In this document: positions 9,868 through 19,059 of the stretch, piece after piece
How the letters are laid out: each line of letters begins with the position of its first letter
Position numbering within the stretch: the stretch's first letter is position 1
From: Asaia krungthepensis NRIC 0535
GTDB lineage: Bacteria > Pseudomonadota > Alphaproteobacteria > Acetobacterales > Acetobacteraceae
Direction: 5' to 3'
DNA length: 64,000 bases
NCBI RefSeq assembly: GCF_025995175.1
Contig: NZ_BAPV01000010.1
Span: forward strand, 62,001 to 126,000
The notes under the pieces: model-generated
The model's input: the letters and a program-made list of their open reading frames with translations, nothing else
Databases searched by the model: none
Told to the model about the DNA's origin: nothing
Program-made: the position numbers and the translations under genes

Positions 9868-11373
9868 TCAGGTCACGGAAAGCCAGCGTCGGCCATCGCG
9901 CGCCAGCAGGGTATCTGCCTCTTCGGGTCCCTGCGACCCGGCTGGATAAAGGAAAGGCGCCCTGTCGGGATTGACGATCCCGTCGATCGCTGCCCAGGAA
10001 GCCTCGATCGTCTCGGCGCTCTGGAACAGCATCTGGTTTCCCGCCATGCAGTCATGCAGCAGCGCTTCATAACCGACATTTGGCTCCTTCCTGAAAAAGT
10101 CGTCGTAAAGAAACGTGCTGCGTACAGGAGAGACCACTTCTTCCAGCCCAGGCTGCTTGGCATCGAAATCGATGGACACGCCTCTGACGGGATCGAGCAG
10201 AAAACGGATGACATTGCCGATACGCGGATCATTCATATCCTGATTGAAAAGAGCGTAAGGTGGCTTTTTGAAGACGATATTGATCTCGGTCCGACGCCCC
10301 GAAAGCCGCTTGCCCGTGCGCAGATAGAAAGGCACACCGCCCCAGCGCCAGTTATCGATGAACAACCGCATGGCGGCATAGGTCTCTGTCTGACTGTCAG
10401 GCGCTACCCCCGGTTCGTTGCGATACCCCGGCACATCGGCATTGTTGAGAACACCTTCCGCATACTGACCCGAAACGTAATCTTCGGGCAGGATGGGTCT
10501 GACGGCCTGGAGCAGACGGGTCTTTTCCTGCCGCACCGCCTCGGCAGCAAGCGATGAAGGCGGCTCCATGGCAATGAGACTGAGCAGCACAAAGAGATGA
10601 TTGGGAACCATGTCCCGAAGCGCGCCGGTCCGCTCGTAGAATGCGCCGCGCTTCTCGACACCAATGGTCTCGGAGGCGGTGATCTGAACATGGTCGATAT
10701 ATTCCCGCCGCCAGATCGGCTCGAACAGGACGTTCGAGAAACGCGCGATCATGATGCCCTGATTGGCTTCCTTGCCCAGGAAATGATCGATCCGGTAGAT
10801 CTGGCTTTCCTGGGCCTGAGCTCGCAACTCAGAGTCGAGAACACGGGCCGAAGCCAGATCGTGACCGAAGGGCTTCTCGACCACGATGCGACGGAAATAG
10901 CCGTCTTCCCTGAGCAGACCGGCGCGCCCCAGCCCGGAGGCGATCCGGGAGAAGAAGCGTGAAGCGACCGCCATGTAGAAAATGACGTTGCCGGTTCCAA
11001 TTGCCTCGCCCAGCCGATCGAAAATCTCGTTCTGGGTGAAATCGCCCGACAGATAGGCCGCCCCGGCTGTCACCTTGTCCCAGACGGAACGATCGAGGTT
11101 GGGGCAGGAGAACTCGGCCGAAGGATCCTTGGCATCCTGTTCGGCAAGGCCGAAAAGTCGCGAGGCCCATTCGGCACCGGTCTGCTCGGGCCGATCGACG
11201 GCGAGGATTTGAAAATCGGTCGGCAGAGCGTCGGCTACGGCAAGATCATAGAGAGAAGGGAGAAGCAGGCGTCGCGTCAGATCGCCCCCTGCCCCGAAAA
11301 TGACCAGCTTGCAGGGTTGAGATCCGGAGGCTTGCCCGATGACATTCTGAAGCTGGTCAGTGGTTATCGACAT
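9868..11373 (-). CDS. zwf: Glucose-6-phosphate 1-dehydrogenase
   Basis: This enzyme oxidises glucose 6-phosphate to 6-phosphogluconolactone with NAD(P), the entry to the oxidative pentose phosphate pathway, the main sugar route in acetic acid bacteria. The N-terminal nucleotide site is FGAGGDLTRRLLLPSLYDL, and the catalytic motif is RIDHFLGKEANQGIM (the family has RIDHYLGKE). Length 501 residues is typical. The start ATG 11373 has an AGGAG ribosome site directly downstream of a hairpin. The arrangement zwf then GH15 is co-directional. Confidence 0.96.
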   Translation of the reverse strand: MSITTDQLQNVIGQASGSQPCKLVIFGAGGDLTRRLLLPSLYDLAVADALPTDFQILAVDRPEQTGAEWASRLFGLAEQDAKDPSAEFSCPNLDRSVWDKVTAGAAYLSGDFTQNEIFDRLGEAIGTGNVIFYMAVASRFFSRIASGLGRAGLLREDGYFRRIVVEKPFGHDLASARVLDSELRAQAQESQIYRIDHFLGKEANQGIMIARFSNVLFEPIWRREYIDHVQITASETIGVEKRGAFYERTGALRDMVPNHLFVLLSLIAMEPPSSLAAEAVRQEKTRLLQAVRPILPEDYVSGQYAEGVLNNADVPGYRNEPGVAPDSQTETYAAMRLFIDNWRWGGVPFYLRTGKRLSGRRTEINIVFKKPPYALFNQDMNDPRIGNVIRFLLDPVRGVSIDFDAKQPGLEEVVSPVRSTFLYDDFFRKEPNVGYEALLHDCMAGNQMLFQSAETIEASWAAIDGIVNPDRAPFLYPAGSQGPEEADTLLARDGRRWLSVT

Positions 11374-11382
11374 GATGCTCCT

Positions 11383-11407
11383 CCATCTTTCTCAATGAGC
11401 AAGATGG
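11383..11407 (-). promoter_or_regulatory. Hairpin in the zwf leader touching the ribosome binding site
   Basis: Perfect 7-base arms CCATCTT and AAGATGG enclose an 11-base loop. On the minus strand the 3 prime arm ends in GATGG and runs directly into AGGAGCATC before the zwf ATG, so pairing could limit access to the ribosome site. It might equally be a weak terminator of the upstream efflux operon, since it lies 63 bases past that stop, but it has no T-run. Confidence 0.35.
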
Positions 11408-11469
11408 AAAAGCTTATCCGACACCAATAGATCGTCGACTTATTTTCGCGATCTCAAACAATAACGTGA

Positions 11470-13086
11470 TCAGCCGTGACGGGGACTATCGCCACCCAAC
11501 TGACGGATCGTTGCATCTTCCGGCTTGTCTTGCGGGAATTGCGTTTCCCATCCGCCACCCAATGCATTGTAAAGACGAGCCAGATTGCTTGCGATGGTGG
11601 TGGTGCTGTCAGCCAGCTGAAGCTGCGCCGAAAGCAGGTCACGCTGGGCTGACAGCACATTCAGATAGTTGGTCAAACCACCCCGATACTGATCCTGAGA
11701 CAGATCGAGCGCGCGCTGCCCTGCAGCAACGGCTGCCTGCAACCCGTCGCGTCGGCGCTGCTCGTCGCGATAGGCGATCAGCGCATTATCGACATCGCGC
11801 CAGGCCTCGAGCACGGTCTCACGATAGGTAATGGCTGCCTCCTTCTGCGCGTAGCGCTTGAGCTGAAGCTGCCCCCGCAGACGGCCGCCCTGGAAGATCG
11901 GCAATGAGATAGACGGGCCGAGATTCCAGGCACGCGCATTCCAGAAGCCCAGATCGCGGAAGGAGAGCGATTGCAGACCGAAATCGGCACTGAGCGTAAT
12001 CTTGGGATAGAACTCGGCCTCGGCCTCAGCCACATTCGCCACAGCGGCGTGAAGCTGCGCTTCAGCCTGACGAATATCGGGGCGGCGCTTTGCCAACTCG
12101 GACGGCACCCCTACTGGCACGCGCGGCGGCACGACCGGAATGCCTGCCGTACGTGTCAGCTCGTCATTGAGCGTTCCCGGCGGAGAGCCAAGAAGGAGGC
12201 TAATCGCATTGATCTGCTGGTCAACGCGCTGCTCCAGCTGCGCGATCTGGGCAGTGGTGGAGTCAAGCTGGCTCTCTGCGCTGGTCACGTCGAGCTCGGT
12301 CACGAGCCCGGTCTTCTGGCGTTCCTTCGCCAAAGAGAGAGTCCGGACCTGCGTGTCGCGGTTCGCCCGCGTGATTCGAAGCTGCTCCTGAAGACCACGC
12401 AGCGTAAGGTAGTCATTCGCCATGTCGGCCTGCTGCGCGATCAGCACGCCGCGGCGCTGCTCGTCGCTTGCCTGCAGATCGGCCTTGGCGGCCTCATATT
12501 GCCGGGCAACACGCCCCCAGATATCGAGCTCATACGAGGCATCGATCGAGTATTTCCACTGGTTCAGAACCGGGATCGTGGCATCGCCTACGCTCTGGTC
12601 GAGCAACGTGGCGTTCTGCTGGCCCAGCGCCGTCGCATTATCCTTGGCGACGCTGGAAAGGATGCGTTGGAGCGACTTCGTGCTGTATTGCGAACGCGTA
12701 TAGGACCCGCTGGCCGAAAGACCCGGGAAGCGCTCGGCACCCGCCATCAGAAGCTGGGCGCGACTCTGGGCAAGCTGGGTGGTCGACCGCTGGATGCTCA
12801 GATTCTGCGTGGCGAGACGTGTCTCCAGCGAGGTCAGGGTAGGATCGTTGAAGATCTTCCACCAGTTGACATCGGGCGCATCCGGTGTGGTCTCGCTCCC
12901 CGCCTTACCCGCATGGGCATGCATATCATACTGGTTGGGCGACCATAGATCGGGCTTCTGGTATTTGGGGCCCACGCAGCCTCCAAGCGTGATGGCCATG
13001 GCGAAAGAAGCACCGCACAGCATGAGTGCGCGCGGGGAACGGCCTGTCTTCAAGGCGGGGCTCCGGAAATTCGTGAATGGGGTCAT
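11470..13086 (-). CDS. Outer-membrane efflux lipoprotein, NodT/OprM family
   Basis: This is the outer-membrane channel of a tripartite drug exporter. A signal peptide ends in a lipobox LGGC with Cys37 as lipidated residue, followed by VGPKYQKPDLW, the usual N-terminus of NodT-type factors. Two repeats of the TolC-fold (OEP) follow, with RPDIRQAEAQLHAAVANVAEAEAEFYPKI split across the second. About 538 residues. The start is taken as ATG 13086, which shares its A with the TGA of the MFS gene; the upstream TTG at 13089 is less likely. It is the last gene of the EmrA-EmrB-NodT operon. Confidence 0.93.
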   Translation of the reverse strand: MTPFTNFRSPALKTGRSPRALMLCGASFAMAITLGGCVGPKYQKPDLWSPNQYDMHAHAGKAGSETTPDAPDVNWWKIFNDPTLTSLETRLATQNLSIQRSTTQLAQSRAQLLMAGAERFPGLSASGSYTRSQYSTKSLQRILSSVAKDNATALGQQNATLLDQSVGDATIPVLNQWKYSIDASYELDIWGRVARQYEAAKADLQASDEQRRGVLIAQQADMANDYLTLRGLQEQLRITRANRDTQVRTLSLAKERQKTGLVTELDVTSAESQLDSTTAQIAQLEQRVDQQINAISLLLGSPPGTLNDELTRTAGIPVVPPRVPVGVPSELAKRRPDIRQAEAQLHAAVANVAEAEAEFYPKITLSADFGLQSLSFRDLGFWNARAWNLGPSISLPIFQGGRLRGQLQLKRYAQKEAAITYRETVLEAWRDVDNALIAYRDEQRRRDGLQAAVAAGQRALDLSQDQYRGGLTNYLNVLSAQRDLLSAQLQLADSTTTIASNLARLYNALGGGWETQFPQDKPEDATIRQLGGDSPRHG

Positions 13087-14666
13087 CAATGGGCACCTCC
13101 GGCCGGGCCTTTCTTGGCCACAGGGGAGAGCAGGAAGCAGAAGGGAACGACGAAGAACGCCATGATGCCGATCACCATGAATGTCTGGTTATAGGCGACC
13201 ATGGAAACCTGCTGCATGAAGCTCTGATAGTAACTGTGAATGGCGTATTGATGCGCCGCCGATGAGGTCATGCCTGCATCGGTCGCTACCTTCTGCACCG
13301 TGTTCAGATAGTCCTGACCATTGGCGTTATAGTCGGATGACCAGTGGGCCATCAGGCTCTGGCGCACCTGCTTCGTCTCGGTGATTGCCGCCGTGGCCAA
13401 CGAAATGGCCAGCGATCCGACATAATTGCGCGACATGCTGAACATGGCCGACGCGTCGGAGTTCAGTTCCTTGGGCAGGGTCGAATAGGCGATTGTAGAA
13501 ATCGGCACGAACAGGAAGGCCAGGGCCGAGGTCTGGAAAATTCGGTATTCCACCAGATGGGCATAGCTTGTGGTGGGAACGAGATGGGCCGAATAGAACA
13601 TGGCCAGCCCCATCAGGAAGAAGCCGAAAGCGATCAGGTTGCGCACCTGAATGAAGCCCATCAGCTTTCCGACTATGGGGATTAGACAGATGATCACCGC
13701 GCCGCCAGGTGCCAGAACCTCGCCTGAGATCGTGGCGGTATAGCCAAGGACCTGCTGGGCGAACTGGGGCACGATGATGGCGGAGGCGTAAAGCAACCCA
13801 CCGACCATGGCCATCAGGAACGTCCCGACAGCGAAATTGCGATCCTTGAAGATGGCCAGATTCAGCAGCGGGTTCTTGGCGCGCAGCAACCAGATGACGG
13901 CCCCGACTACACCGGCCACACCGAGCGCGGCCATGATGATGATAAAGTTAGAGCCGAACCAGTCATCGTCCTCACCGCGATCGGCCATGACTTCCAGGCA
14001 GCCCAGACCGAGAGAGATCAGGCAGATCCCAATAACGTCGACTTTCTCGCGCTTCTGCTTTTCCCATGGCGGATCTTCGACAAGAGCCGAAACACCTATC
14101 AACGTCAGAATGCCGAAAGGCACGTTAACGTAGAAAATCCAGCGCCATGAGTAGTTATCGACCAGATATCCCCCGAGCAACGGCCCGAGAATGGGAGCCA
14201 CGATGGTGGCAATGGCGGTCAGACCGAAAGCCGCGCCGCGCTTCTCGGGAGGGAAGGTGTCAAGGATGATGGATTGCTGGTTCGGCTGGAGCCCACCCCC
14301 GAAGAAACCCTGCATCAGGCGGAAGACGATCAGCATGGGCAGGCTCGTCGACAATCCACACAGGAAAGACGAGACCGTGAACATGGCAATGCAGATCAGG
14401 AAGTAGCGCTTGCGCCCCAGCAACTTGCCGAACCATGCGGAGATGGTCAGCACGATTCCGTTTGCCACGAGATAGGAGGTGAGCGCCCAGGTGGCATCGT
14501 CATAGGAGCTGCCAAGCGCGCCCGAAATATGCGGGAGCGCCACATTGATGATGGTGGTGTCGAGCACCTCCATGAAGGCGCCCAGCGTCACAACCACTGC
14601 AATCAACCAGGGGTTGGCTTTGGGCTTCCAGTCGGCATGGTTGTTTTCGCTGGACGCGTCGCTCAT
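13086..14666 (-). CDS. DHA2-family multidrug MFS transporter (EmrB/QacA type)
   Basis: This is a proton-driven inner-membrane drug exporter with 14 predicted membrane segments. DTTIINVALPHISGALGSS after the first helix is the DHA2 motif (LDxTIVNVALP), and TSYLVANGIVLTISAWFG and the helix-4 arginine region VFRLMQGFFGGGLQP are typical. 526 residues. It overlaps the membrane-fusion gene by ATGA upstream and the NodT gene downstream, so the three proteins should be made in fixed proportion and form one trans-envelope pump. The substrate is unknown. Confidence 0.93.
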   Translation of the reverse strand: MSDASSENNHADWKPKANPWLIAVVVTLGAFMEVLDTTIINVALPHISGALGSSYDDATWALTSYLVANGIVLTISAWFGKLLGRKRYFLICIAMFTVSSFLCGLSTSLPMLIVFRLMQGFFGGGLQPNQQSIILDTFPPEKRGAAFGLTAIATIVAPILGPLLGGYLVDNYSWRWIFYVNVPFGILTLIGVSALVEDPPWEKQKREKVDVIGICLISLGLGCLEVMADRGEDDDWFGSNFIIIMAALGVAGVVGAVIWLLRAKNPLLNLAIFKDRNFAVGTFLMAMVGGLLYASAIIVPQFAQQVLGYTATISGEVLAPGGAVIICLIPIVGKLMGFIQVRNLIAFGFFLMGLAMFYSAHLVPTTSYAHLVEYRIFQTSALAFLFVPISTIAYSTLPKELNSDASAMFSMSRNYVGSLAISLATAAITETKQVRQSLMAHWSSDYNANGQDYLNTVQKVATDAGMTSSAAHQYAIHSYYQSFMQQVSMVAYNQTFMVIGIMAFFVVPFCFLLSPVAKKGPAGGAH

Positions 14667-15787
14667 TGGACGGTCACCGTCGGCACGACAGAGACACCAA
14701 GAGGCAGCGGCACGTTGGGGTCCAGCCCGCTATCGATCAGGATCTTGACCGGCACGCGCTGGACGATCTTCACGAAGTTGCCTGTCGCGTTCTCGGGCGG
14801 GAAGGCACTGAAGGCCGATCCGGCACCGAGCTGGATCGAGTCCACATGGCCGTGCAGGGACAGGCCGGGATAGGCATCGACCTCGATCTCTACCTTCTGC
14901 CCGGGACGCATCTTTGTGATCTGGGTTTCCTTGTAATTGGCCACGACCCAGACTTCAGGCTCGACAACCGAGAACAGCTTCTGACCCGTCTGGACGAAAT
15001 CGCCCTGCTCGACATTACGCTGCGAGATCCAGCCATCATGCGGGGCGCGCACTTCGGTCCAGCCGTAATTGAGCTGGGCCTGCACCAAATCGGCCTCAGC
15101 GGCCTTGAGAGCAGCATTCTGCTGCTTCATCGTGGCTTCCTGGTTCTCGATATTCGGCTTGACGGGGGTAGCCTGCTGCAATTCACCCTCGGCGCGCATC
15201 ACTTCGGCCTGGGCCTGATTGAGGGCCGCTTTCGAATAATCGATATCCTGCTGGGTGGTCGCTGCACGCGACACGCTGTGCTGGCGGCGGTAATCCGTTT
15301 CGGCCTTGAAGAGCTGAGCCTGCGCCGAAGCCAGCGCGCCCTTGGCCGCAATCAGACGACCGGGAAAGTTCTGCCTGGCAACCATGACCATCTGGGTTGC
15401 TGCGGCGAAATTCGCCTGGGCCTGCGCAATGCTGGCTTCGGCCTTGTGCAGCGAGGCGATGTAGTCACGGTCATCGATCTTGACCAGGAGCTGTCCGGCA
15501 TGGACGAACTGGTTGTCGTTGACCAGAAGCTGCGTGACATAACCGTTGACATGCGGGGCGATCGAAACCTTGCGCCCTGTCGTGTATGCGTCATCCGTTT
15601 CGATCTGGTTGCGTGTCAGCAACCAGTACCCAAGCCAGGCGATCGCCACGACAATGACCACGAGAATCAGGATCACACGCAGAAGCGGGCTGCGTTTCTT
15701 GCCCCCGTTCTTCTTGTTGTTCTGATTGTCGTTCTTACCGTCATCACCCTGCGATGCGCGATTATCCTGCTCGTCGCCCTGCGCCAT
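14663..15787 (-). CDS. HlyD/EmrA-family membrane fusion protein
   Basis: This is the periplasmic adaptor linking the MFS pump to the outer-membrane channel. There is a cytosolic Asn/Lys-rich N-terminus (residues about 1-35), a single membrane anchor (LLRVILILVVIVVAIAWLGY), a biotinyl-lipoyl domain (ISQ.., DDAYTTGRKVSIAPHVNGYV), a long Ala/Gln-rich coiled-coil hairpin of about 140 residues, and a beta-barrel ending. The start was placed at ATG 15787 (MAQGDEQDNR), which has GAGAGG six bases before it; in-frame ATGs at 15793 and 15826 are less favoured. About 374 residues. First gene of the exporter operon. Confidence 0.92.
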   Translation of the reverse strand: MAQGDEQDNRASQGDDGKNDNQNNKKNGGKKRSPLLRVILILVVIVVAIAWLGYWLLTRNQIETDDAYTTGRKVSIAPHVNGYVTQLLVNDNQFVHAGQLLVKIDDRDYIASLHKAEASIAQAQANFAAATQMVMVARQNFPGRLIAAKGALASAQAQLFKAETDYRRQHSVSRAATTQQDIDYSKAALNQAQAEVMRAEGELQQATPVKPNIENQEATMKQQNAALKAAEADLVQAQLNYGWTEVRAPHDGWISQRNVEQGDFVQTGQKLFSVVEPEVWVVANYKETQITKMRPGQKVEIEVDAYPGLSLHGHVDSIQLGAGSAFSAFPPENATGNFVKIVQRVPVKILIDSGLDPNVPLPLGVSVVPTVTVQ

Positions 15788-15874
15788 GTGCATCCTCTCG
15801 GCGTTGCCCCGCTTTGCCCGAAGCAACTCAGTTTTTGGGTCCGTTACCCCGAAATCTCATCGCCTGATCTGAAA

Positions 15875-15895
15875 ATGACCGTTCGGTTCGGTCAT
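15875..15895. promoter_or_regulatory. Perfect inverted repeat, probable repressor operator of the efflux operon
   Basis: Arms ATGACCG and CGGTCAT (7 bases each, perfect) flank a 7-base spacer TTCGGTT. It lies 88 bases before the membrane-fusion protein start. This size and sequence resemble operators of TetR-family efflux repressors, which commonly contain GACCG/CGGTC. No regulator gene is adjacent, so the binder would be encoded elsewhere. Confidence 0.5.
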
Positions 15896-16252
15896 GAACT
15901 AGCATAGCTTCCAGAGGCCATCAATCATCTGTTGCAGAGAATGTCTGACCTTTCCCGAAACCTTCACATGCCCCTCATTCAACGTTCCGCAGATCAAGTC
16001 CCAGTGATGAGAAGAGGTTGCACCCCCGAAACATGTCACTGGACGAACTCCTTTTTCTGTTACGGGAAAGACACAGACCCGGAGATCAGCCATACACCCT
16101 CACGGCTACCGCTTATCCGCGTTGCTGCGCCCCTCCCCTGGAGCGCTGACGCAATCCGAGAGATGAACGCGGCGTCCACGGTGGCGCATCTGACGGATCG
16201 ATCGTCCTTGAGCAGACGCTTTCACTCAGCTCGCCCTTGAGGCCCGGTCTTT

Positions 16253-16275
16253 CCTGCGGCATCAGGTTTTTTTTT
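16253..16275 (+). terminator. Short stem followed by nine T, upstream of moeA
   Basis: CCTG and CAGG enclose CGGCAT and are followed by a run of nine T at 16267-16275, 60 bases before the moeA start. The 4-base stem is weak, so this may be a leader attenuator, the end of an unseen leader RNA, or chance. I could not recognise a molybdenum cofactor riboswitch fold. Confidence 0.25.
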
Positions 16276-16335
16276 ATGCAGGATAGTGGCGAGGCGCACT
16301 GGCGCCTGTGTTCCTGCAGCCCATATGGAATGCCC

Positions 16336-17535
16336 ATGAGTGATCTCCTGCCCCTGGATATGGCCGAACGACTCATTCGAGAGGCCGTAGCGCCGTTTCC
16401 GGCTGAATCCGTCCCGCTGGGGGCGGCTTGCGGGCGTGTGCTGCGTCAGCCGATCCATGCCGAGCGCGCTCTTCCGCCTTATGACCGGGTGATACTCGAT
16501 GGGATTGCGGTCTCCTGGTGCGACGGACAGGCAGGCTGGGTTCTGAGCGGTACCCAAGCGGCCGGGCACCCTCCCCTGACCCTCGGCCCGGGCCATGAGG
16601 CGGCGCTGGCCGTGATGACTGGATCGGTCCTGCCCCACGGCGCTGATACCGTTATCCCGCGTGAGGATTACTGTCGGGAAGGAAACGCGCTCATCCTGAA
16701 GGAGGGCGTCACTCCAAAACGCGGGCAGCACATCCACCCAATGGGAGCCGATTGCGCTACGGGTGCGCTGCTTCTTGAGAGCGGTTTGATATTGTCTCCG
16801 CCCGAGATGGCGGTTCTGGCCGCAAACGGGATCAGCCAGCCTCTTGTCTCGGTTGTCCCCTCTATCGGAATCATCTCGACCGGGGATGAACTGGTAGCGC
16901 CCGACGCGCCCGTCGCTCCCTGGCAGATCAGACGCTCAAACGACTATGCCATTGCGGCGTCGCTCGCACGCAGGGGTCTCACACAGCACGCATTGCTGAC
17001 CCTGCCCGACGATCTGGCAATCCTGACGCAGAAACTCGGTGAAGCGCTCGATAGCCATGACGTTCTGGTGCTCAGCGGCGGGGTTTCCATGGGCGACTTC
17101 GATTTCGTTCCCAAGGCGCTGGCAGCGCTGGGTGTGCAGCGGATCTTCCACAAGGTGGCCCAACGACCGGGCAAGCCGTTCTGGTTCGGCATTGGCAAAT
17201 CCGGCAAGCCGGTCTTTGCCCTGCCCGGCAATCCTGTTTCCGCTCTGGCCTGCTGCAGCCGTCATGTCGTACCGGCTCTGTTGCATGCCCAGGGCGTGAC
17301 CCTGCCGCCCCGCCACGTTGTGCTTGCTGAGCCGCTCACCCCCATCGCGACCATGACACGCTTCGTCCCTGTGCGTCTCGATCATGACGATCGGGGCCGG
17401 ACGCTGGCCTATCCCCGCCCCATGACGACTTCCGGCGATTTCAACCGGCTCGGCGCGACAGATGGTCTCGTAACCTTGCCGCCAGGCGATACCCCCCTTT
17501 CCGCAGGGACCGGTCTGGTTTTTCATGCGTGGTGA
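16336..17535 (+). CDS. moeA: Molybdopterin molybdenumtransferase
   Basis: MoeA inserts molybdate into adenylated molybdopterin, the last common step of molybdenum cofactor synthesis. Visible motifs are RVILDGIAVSW (family: YDRVAMDGYA), TGSVLPHGADTVIPRE, IGIISTGDELV and the active-site SGGVSMGDFDFVPKAL, then PGKPFWFG and ALPGNPVSAL. The start ATG 16336 (MSDLLPLDMAERL) has GGAA eight bases upstream; a longer frame adds unconserved residues. About 399 residues. The end overlaps moaA by 11 bases, and the gene leads a five-gene cofactor operon. Confidence 0.96.
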   Translation: MSDLLPLDMAERLIREAVAPFPAESVPLGAACGRVLRQPIHAERALPPYDRVILDGIAVSWCDGQAGWVLSGTQAAGHPPLTLGPGHEAALAVMTGSVLPHGADTVIPREDYCREGNALILKEGVTPKRGQHIHPMGADCATGALLLESGLILSPPEMAVLAANGISQPLVSVVPSIGIISTGDELVAPDAPVAPWQIRRSNDYAIAASLARRGLTQHALLTLPDDLAILTQKLGEALDSHDVLVLSGGVSMGDFDFVPKALAALGVQRIFHKVAQRPGKPFWFGIGKSGKPVFALPGNPVSALACCSRHVVPALLHAQGVTLPPRHVVLAEPLTPIATMTRFVPVRLDHDDRGRTLAYPRPMTTSGDFNRLGATDGLVTLPPGDTPLSAGTGLVFHAW

Positions 17536-18580
17536 GACGACCCGCGCCGAGCCGCGTGATCGTCTTGCGCGACCCTGGCATGATCTGCGCATCTCGGTCA
17601 TGGACCGATGCAATTTTCGCTGCCCCTATTGCATGCCGCAATCGGTGTTCCATGACGATTTCGCTTTTCTCGACCCCGCAGCACGGCTCGATTTCGAGGC
17701 GATCACCCGCATAGCGCGTGTCTCGGCCGGGCTGGGTGTCAGCAAATTGCGTCTGACCGGAGGGGAACCGCTCCTCAGACCGGGGCTGTCCGATCTGGTT
17801 GCCCGCCTCGTAGCGCTTGACGGCATCGATGATGTGGCGCTCACGACCAATGCGGTGCTCCTCAGCCGCCATCTCGACGCGCTGCACGCGGCTGGTCTGA
17901 CCCGGCTTACCATCAGTCTCGATGCCCTCGATCCCGTCATTTTCAGTCGCATGAGCGGCGGACGCGCTCAGGTCGAAACCGTTCTCGCTGCCATCGACCA
18001 GGCGGCGGAACGCGGCTTCCCCGGCGGGATCAAGATCAATACCGTCATCCAGCGTGGGGTAAATGAAAACGAAATCCTGCCTCTGGTGGCGCGCTTCCGT
18101 CATAGCGGGGTCACCCTGCGCTTCATCGAATACATGGATGTTGGCACCCGCAATCACTGGTCGCAAGGCGAGGTGGTGCCCTCAGCCGAGCTCCTGTCCC
18201 GCATCGCCGAGACCTGGCCTGTCGAGGCACTGGCCCCGCTCTATCGGGGTGAGGTGGCGCGGCGCTATCGGTTCATGGATGGCGGCGGCGAGATCGGGTT
18301 CATTTCCTCTGTGACCGCCCCGTTCTGTGGCGATTGCTCGCGCGCGCGTCTCTCATCGGAGGGGCAGATCTTCACATGCCTCTTTGCCAGTCAGGGCACA
18401 GATCTGCGCCCGGTCCTGGCCCAGAACTCAGATGACGCCCTCGAGGCCCTGCTGCGCGCTATCTGGCAGGGACGCACGGATCGCTATAGTGAGCAACGTC
18501 ATGACGGGGCGCCTGCGCCTCGGGCGGGAGGGGCGCATGACCCGCAAGAGCGCATCGAGATGTATTATATAGGAGGCTGA
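17525..18580 (+). CDS. moaA: GTP 3',8-cyclase (radical SAM)
   Basis: MoaA rearranges GTP to 3',8-cyclo-GTP, the first step in molybdopterin synthesis, together with MoaC. The radical SAM site is CNFRCPYC near residue 30; the C-terminal second 4Fe-4S site is FCGDCSRARLSSEGQIFTC. The protein ends in the required double glycine (EMYYIGG). LRLTGGEPLLRPGL is the SAM-binding GGEP motif. Length 351 residues is normal. It overlaps moeA and is separated from moaC by one base. Confidence 0.97.
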   Translation: MRGETTRAEPRDRLARPWHDLRISVMDRCNFRCPYCMPQSVFHDDFAFLDPAARLDFEAITRIARVSAGLGVSKLRLTGGEPLLRPGLSDLVARLVALDGIDDVALTTNAVLLSRHLDALHAAGLTRLTISLDALDPVIFSRMSGGRAQVETVLAAIDQAAERGFPGGIKINTVIQRGVNENEILPLVARFRHSGVTLRFIEYMDVGTRNHWSQGEVVPSAELLSRIAETWPVEALAPLYRGEVARRYRFMDGGGEIGFISSVTAPFCGDCSRARLSSEGQIFTCLFASQGTDLRPVLAQNSDDALEALLRAIWQGRTDRYSEQRHDGAPAPRAGGAHDPQERIEMYYIGG

Positions 18581-18581
18581 G

Positions 18582-19058
18582 ATGACATCCCTGACCCATG
18601 TGGATGAAAACGGCGAGCGGCCTCGTATGGTCGAGATCGGCGACAAGCAGGTGACCCGGCGCGAGGCCCATGCGCGCGCCACGCTGCGTTTCCCCCCCGA
18701 TGTCGCCCAGTCCCTTGCCGAGTCCGGCTATATGACCAGCAAGGGTGCGGTGCTGACCGTGGCACAGCTTGCCGGGATCATGGGGACCAAATCGACCGCA
18801 CAGCTCATACCGCTGTGCCACCCCCTCGCCCTGACCGGGTGCAAGCTCGACATCACCATTGAGGGATACACCGCGCTCATCGATTGCCGTGTGAAATGCG
18901 AAGGCAAGACGGGTGTGGAAATGGAGGCCCTCACCGGCGCCACCATTGCTGCCCTCACCCTGTATGACATGTGCAAGGCACTCAGCCATGACATGGTGAT
19001 CGAAAATGTTCGCCTCATGGGCAAGAGCGGTGGCAAGCGTGATTTCGGAGCAGGCTGA
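18582..19058 (+). CDS. moaC: Cyclic pyranopterin monophosphate synthase
   Basis: MoaC converts 3',8-cyclo-GTP to cyclic pyranopterin monophosphate. The signatures GTKSTAQLIPLCHPLALTG (active-site Lys and His) and TGVEMEALTGATIAALTLYD are intact, ending in DMVIENVRLMGKSGGKRD. 158 residues, full length. It starts one base after moaA, with AGGAGGC as the ribosome site (TATAGGAGGCTGAGATG), and is followed after one base by moaD. Confidence 0.97.
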   Translation: MTSLTHVDENGERPRMVEIGDKQVTRREAHARATLRFPPDVAQSLAESGYMTSKGAVLTVAQLAGIMGTKSTAQLIPLCHPLALTGCKLDITIEGYTALIDCRVKCEGKTGVEMEALTGATIAALTLYDMCKALSHDMVIENVRLMGKSGGKRDFGAG

Positions 19059-19059
19059 C

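Larger units (their letters stand above)
15788..16335. other. Divergent intergenic region between the efflux operon and moeA
   Basis: These 548 bases separate the minus-strand exporter operon from the plus-strand molybdopterin operon. Short frames are present but have no convincing start, ribosome site or recognisable product. I see the palindrome at 15875-15895 and a short stem followed by nine T residues at 16253-16275, both listed separately. No tRNA fold was recognised. Confidence 0.5.

Noticed and set aside
14666-15907. 413-codon plus-strand frame opposite the membrane fusion protein gene
   Set aside because: Antisense shadow; the minus strand product is a clear HlyD/EmrA protein with ribosome site and operon context.
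15896-16335. Molybdenum cofactor riboswitch upstream of moeA
   Set aside because: The region is the right place, but I could not recognise the conserved motif without folding; only a weak stem plus T9 is visible.
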